This document shows positions 15,244 through 16,949 of a stretch of DNA of 16,949 bases, one piece after another. Position 1 is the first letter of the stretch; the number at the start of each line of letters is the position of its first letter. The stretch is from Chlamydiia bacterium. Its GTDB lineage: Bacteria > Chlamydiota > Chlamydiia > Chlamydiales > FEN-1388. A program made the position numbers and the translations under genes. The DNA is taken from the NCBI GenBank assembly GCA_028293095.1, contig JAQGPK010000118.1, positions 1-16,949 of the forward strand, written 5' to 3'. The notes under the pieces were generated by a model. The model ran no database searches, was not told where the DNA came from, and saw only the letters and a list, made by a program, of their open reading frames with translations.

Positions 15244-15265
15244 TTTTAGAAATTTAATTCTAAAA
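15244..15265 (-). terminator. AT-only-loop inverted repeat after higA, weak terminator candidate
   Basis: TTTTAGAA, six bases, TTCTAAAA: a perfect 8-bp stem 27 bases after the higA stop, in very AT-rich DNA. The stem has only one G-C pair, so stability is low. It could still mark the boundary between higBA and the opp operon. Confidence 0.3.
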
Positions 15266-15291
15266 ATAATTTTAATATTATTCCGTTTTAT

Positions 15292-15627
15292 TTACGAGAC
15301 ACTCTCTAATTTTTTACGACTTCTTACTCGAGCTCTTAGTTTAGGAAAGAGTTTTATCCTTTTATGTATTTGCTGCGCTTCCCAAAGATTATAATCATTT
15401 TGTAACTGCATCCAAAATTCCGAACTTGTGCCAAGAGCATCTGCCAAATCTAATGCTATTGTTTCAGTAATTGCTCTCTTTTCTCGAATGATTGCGCTGA
15501 GCTTTGGTTGGGTCCAGCTTCCAGATAAATGTTTAACAAATTCTGTCTGAGAAATTTCTAATGGTTTTAAAAATTCTTCCCAAAGGATTTCTCCAGGATG
15601 AACGGGTTTTCTATATTTTGGCAGCAT
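15292..15627 (-). CDS. higA: HigA-type antitoxin, XRE-family helix-turn-helix protein
   Basis: Antitoxin that binds and neutralises HigB and represses the operon. The 111-residue protein opens with KPVHPGEILWEEFLKPLEIS, the diagnostic start of the HigA/VapI addiction-module family, followed by a helix-turn-helix at about 25-48 (SQTEFVKHLSGSW...KLSAIIREKRAIT). The C-terminal part ALDLADALGTSSEFWMQLQNDYNLWEAQ is the family dimerisation region. A basic tail (KRIKLFPKLRARVRSRKK) follows. It lies eight bases downstream of higB. Toxin-first order is the hallmark of higBA modules. The length is usual and no damage is seen. Confidence 0.93.
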   Translation of the reverse strand: MLPKYRKPVHPGEILWEEFLKPLEISQTEFVKHLSGSWTQPKLSAIIREKRAITETIALDLADALGTSSEFWMQLQNDYNLWEAQQIHKRIKLFPKLRARVRSRKKLESVS

Positions 15628-15635
15628 AATTTTAC

Positions 15636-15929
15636 CTAATGATAATCTATAATTTTTACAGCTTCAGCGCTTTCTCCAAGCCATTTAAAGATAACTCGAT
15701 ACTGATTATTAATGCGAATACTATGCATTCCCTTTAAATTACCATGCAGTACTTCTAAATGGTTTGATGGCGGCACTCTGATGTCATCTAAGCGAGAAGC
15801 TGCTTTGATTATGGCAAGTTTTCTATAGGCTATACCCCATAGTACTTGAGGCAATCGTCTCATAGCTTTTTTTGATCGCTTCCCGTTATAAATGTCTTCT
15901 GTTTCTTCATCAGCAAATGAGATAATCAC
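15636..15929 (-). CDS. higB: HigB-type toxin, RelE-superfamily ribosome-dependent mRNA interferase
   Basis: Toxin of the HigB ('killer') family, which cuts mRNA on the ribosome when free of antitoxin. The 97-residue protein matches the family closely: ISFADEETEDIYNGKRSKKAMRRLP at the start, ASRLDDIRVPPSNHLEVLHG in the middle, and MHSIRINNQYRVIFKW...VKIIDYH at the end. The basic and aromatic residues R72, Y77, R78 and terminal Y96-H97 lie where the active site of the fold is expected. It begins with GTG at 15929, preceded by GGAG at a good distance. A weaker start codon on a toxin gene is plausible dosage control. Transcription probably begins at the operator/promoter just upstream. Confidence 0.93.
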   Translation of the reverse strand: MIISFADEETEDIYNGKRSKKAMRRLPQVLWGIAYRKLAIIKAASRLDDIRVPPSNHLEVLHGNLKGMHSIRINNQYRVIFKWLGESAEAVKIIDYH

Positions 15930-15958
15930 TCACGACTCCATAATCTCGTCTTATTTTC

Positions 15959-15989
15959 ATTATATCACATAATGATATAAATCCACCAA
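15959..15989 (-). promoter_or_regulatory. higBA promoter with overlapping palindromic operator
   Basis: TTATATCA, five bases (CATAA), TGATATAA form a perfect 8-bp inverted repeat at 15960-15980. On the minus strand a consensus TATAAT (15959-15964) overlaps its proximal arm, and TTGGTG (15984-15989) lies 19 bases further up as a weak -35. A HigA dimer bound here would block the promoter, the usual autoregulation in this family. Confidence 0.65.
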
Positions 15990-16042
15990 GATTTTTCTTT
16001 TAAAGAATGAAAATGAGTGAAAGCTTCTTCATAATAGAACGA

Positions 16043-16077
16043 AGTGGTAAAAAGTGTGTAAAACTCCTTTTACCACT
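16043..16077 (-). terminator. Hairpin terminator after the GNAT gene
   Basis: AGTGGTAAAA and TTTTACCACT form a perfect 10-bp stem with a 15-base loop, 17 bases after the acetyltransferase stop. T-rich sequence flanks it on both strands (GTTTTATTTGTT on plus, TTCGTTCTATT on minus), so it may act in both directions and insulate higBA from readthrough. Confidence 0.6.
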
Positions 16078-16093
16078 GTTTTATTTGTTACTA

Positions 16094-16876
16094 TCAGGCG
16101 TAGATATGGTAAAGAGTAACTTTTTCAAATCCCAGCCTCTCGTATAAAGGGATTCCGATTGGAGAGGAAATCAAGCCGATATACGCGCAACTCTTGAGCT
16201 TTGCAAATTCTATAAGACTATATAACAAAGTACTCGCATAGCCTCTATTTCGCTCCTTTTCTATAGTTGCTATATTATAAATATAGGCACCGGCATTTGT
16301 AAAAAGTAAAGTGCCAGTCGAAACCACAATCCCATCCTTTTTAGCAATAAAATGAAAAAATGGGCCATTTAAACCAGCTTTTTGAAATACCGCTGTATAA
16401 GGTGTAGATACAGATTCTGGAAAATGAAACGCAGAAGTTATCACCTCTCCCCATTGTAAAAAATCTTCCTCACTAGATACCTGTTTAATGCATATTTCCT
16501 TAGAGATTTGAAATGGCTTTACTTGCTGCGTCTCTATAACTACTGCAGGGAATTCTCCGAGCAGATGAAGACCCCTTTTCTCCAAAGCTGCTCGAAGGTG
16601 CTTTGGTTCTTTTTCTACATCTACCCACCAACTATGCGGTAGTTTCTTTTCTTTGAAATAGCCCGTCACTCTTTTGACAATAGTATCTACTTGAGTATCC
16701 GGAATTGAACATTCGATCACTCCATTCAATAAGGCAGCCTCCATGCCAGTTTTGACAAAGATGCAGCCCTCTTCTTTTTTTAACGGAACTTGCAAATGCT
16801 GGTATGAGGCTTGCGTACACCCACTTATAAATTCTTTCTTGGTGGGTTGCAGTTTTTTTTGTCCAGTATATAACAT
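16094..16876 (-). CDS. GNAT-family N-acetyltransferase
   Basis: Transfers an acetyl group from acetyl-CoA to an unidentified amine. In this 260-residue protein the C-terminal half (about 127-260) is a GNAT domain: AYIYNIATIEKERNRGYAS contains the acetyl-CoA pyrophosphate-binding motif (R209-A214, RxxGxA type), and IPLYERLGFEKV (242-253) is the typical last element. The N-terminal half (1-120) has the look of a degenerate second GNAT lobe (HSWWVDVEKEPKHLRAALEKRGLHLLGEFPAVVIE), an arrangement known in two-lobed family members. The start is fixed by AGGAG six bases before the ATG at 16876. No partner gene lies in view; the substrate is unknown. The downstream hairpin suggests a single-gene unit. 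Confidence 0.87.
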   Translation of the reverse strand: MLYTGQKKLQPTKKEFISGCTQASYQHLQVPLKKEEGCIFVKTGMEAALLNGVIECSIPDTQVDTIVKRVTGYFKEKKLPHSWWVDVEKEPKHLRAALEKRGLHLLGEFPAVVIETQQVKPFQISKEICIKQVSSEEDFLQWGEVITSAFHFPESVSTPYTAVFQKAGLNGPFFHFIAKKDGIVVSTGTLLFTNAGAYIYNIATIEKERNRGYASTLLYSLIEFAKLKSCAYIGLISSPIGIPLYERLGFEKVTLYHIYA

Positions 16877-16949
16877 ACATAGCTCCTTTGTTATGGGTTA
16901 TAAAAACTAGTATGAATGAGAAGTAAAGAAAGAGAGTACCGTAACGATT

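Noticed and set aside
15164..16093. Possible mobile island carrying higBA
   Set aside because: No integrase, terminal repeats, attachment duplication or visible composition shift; a lone toxin-antitoxin pair is not enough to claim mobility.
16632..16880. Alternative 82-codon frame starting four bases before the acetyltransferase ATG
   Set aside because: It is an out-of-frame shadow; the AGGAG spacing better suits the ATG at 16876, and only that frame carries the GNAT motifs.

Overview
The window looks like a chromosomal segment of an environmental (amoeba- or arthropod-associated) member of the Chlamydiota. This is inferred from gene content, not from a marker gene. The main clues are a long pyrophosphate-dependent phosphofructokinase placed directly behind an alpha/beta hydrolase (a pairing I recall from Chlamydia as CT205-CT207), a diverged ATP/ADP-translocase (NTT) family transporter, a eukaryote-like F-box/LRR protein, and a full oligopeptide permease set in AT-rich DNA. 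The genus cannot be fixed from the sequence.

Layout, left to right. Positions 1-698 (minus): the start of an F-box/LRR protein that ends at a TAA exactly where the next leucine-rich repeat should begin; the reading frame continues in register to the window edge. Positions 699-897: a divergent promoter region with a perfect 19-bp palindrome. Positions 898-3278 (plus): alpha/beta hydrolase and PPi-phosphofructokinase, overlapping by 31 bases. Positions 3298-6646 (minus): three tandem paralogues of an unrecognised helical protein family, packed end to end behind oppF. Positions 6662-8358 (minus): oppF and oppD. Positions 8465-9754 (minus): the NTT-like membrane protein. Positions 9921-10427 (plus): an O6-alkylguanine-DNA alkyltransferase. 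Positions 10433-15127 (minus): oppA, oppB, oppC, a 50-codon ORF, and an exported MsrB-MsrA fusion, read in that order from the right. Positions 15292-15929 (minus): a HigB-HigA toxin-antitoxin pair with its own operator. Positions 16094-16876 (minus): a GNAT acetyltransferase.

How the genes fit together. OppA (lipoprotein), OppB and OppC (permeases) and OppD and OppF (ATPases) form one peptide importer, but its operon is split: oppABC runs into the small ORF and msrBA, while oppDF lies about 3.2 kb further on behind the NTT gene and leads into the three paralogues. The msrBA product is a predicted exported repair enzyme for oxidised methionine, and it is co-directional with the permease genes. 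Pfp supplies the PPi-linked step of glycolysis. The F-box and NTT-like proteins are the genes most suggestive of life inside a eukaryotic host.

No tRNA, rRNA, CRISPR array, insertion sequence or transposase was seen. No non-coding stretch exceeds 300 bases.
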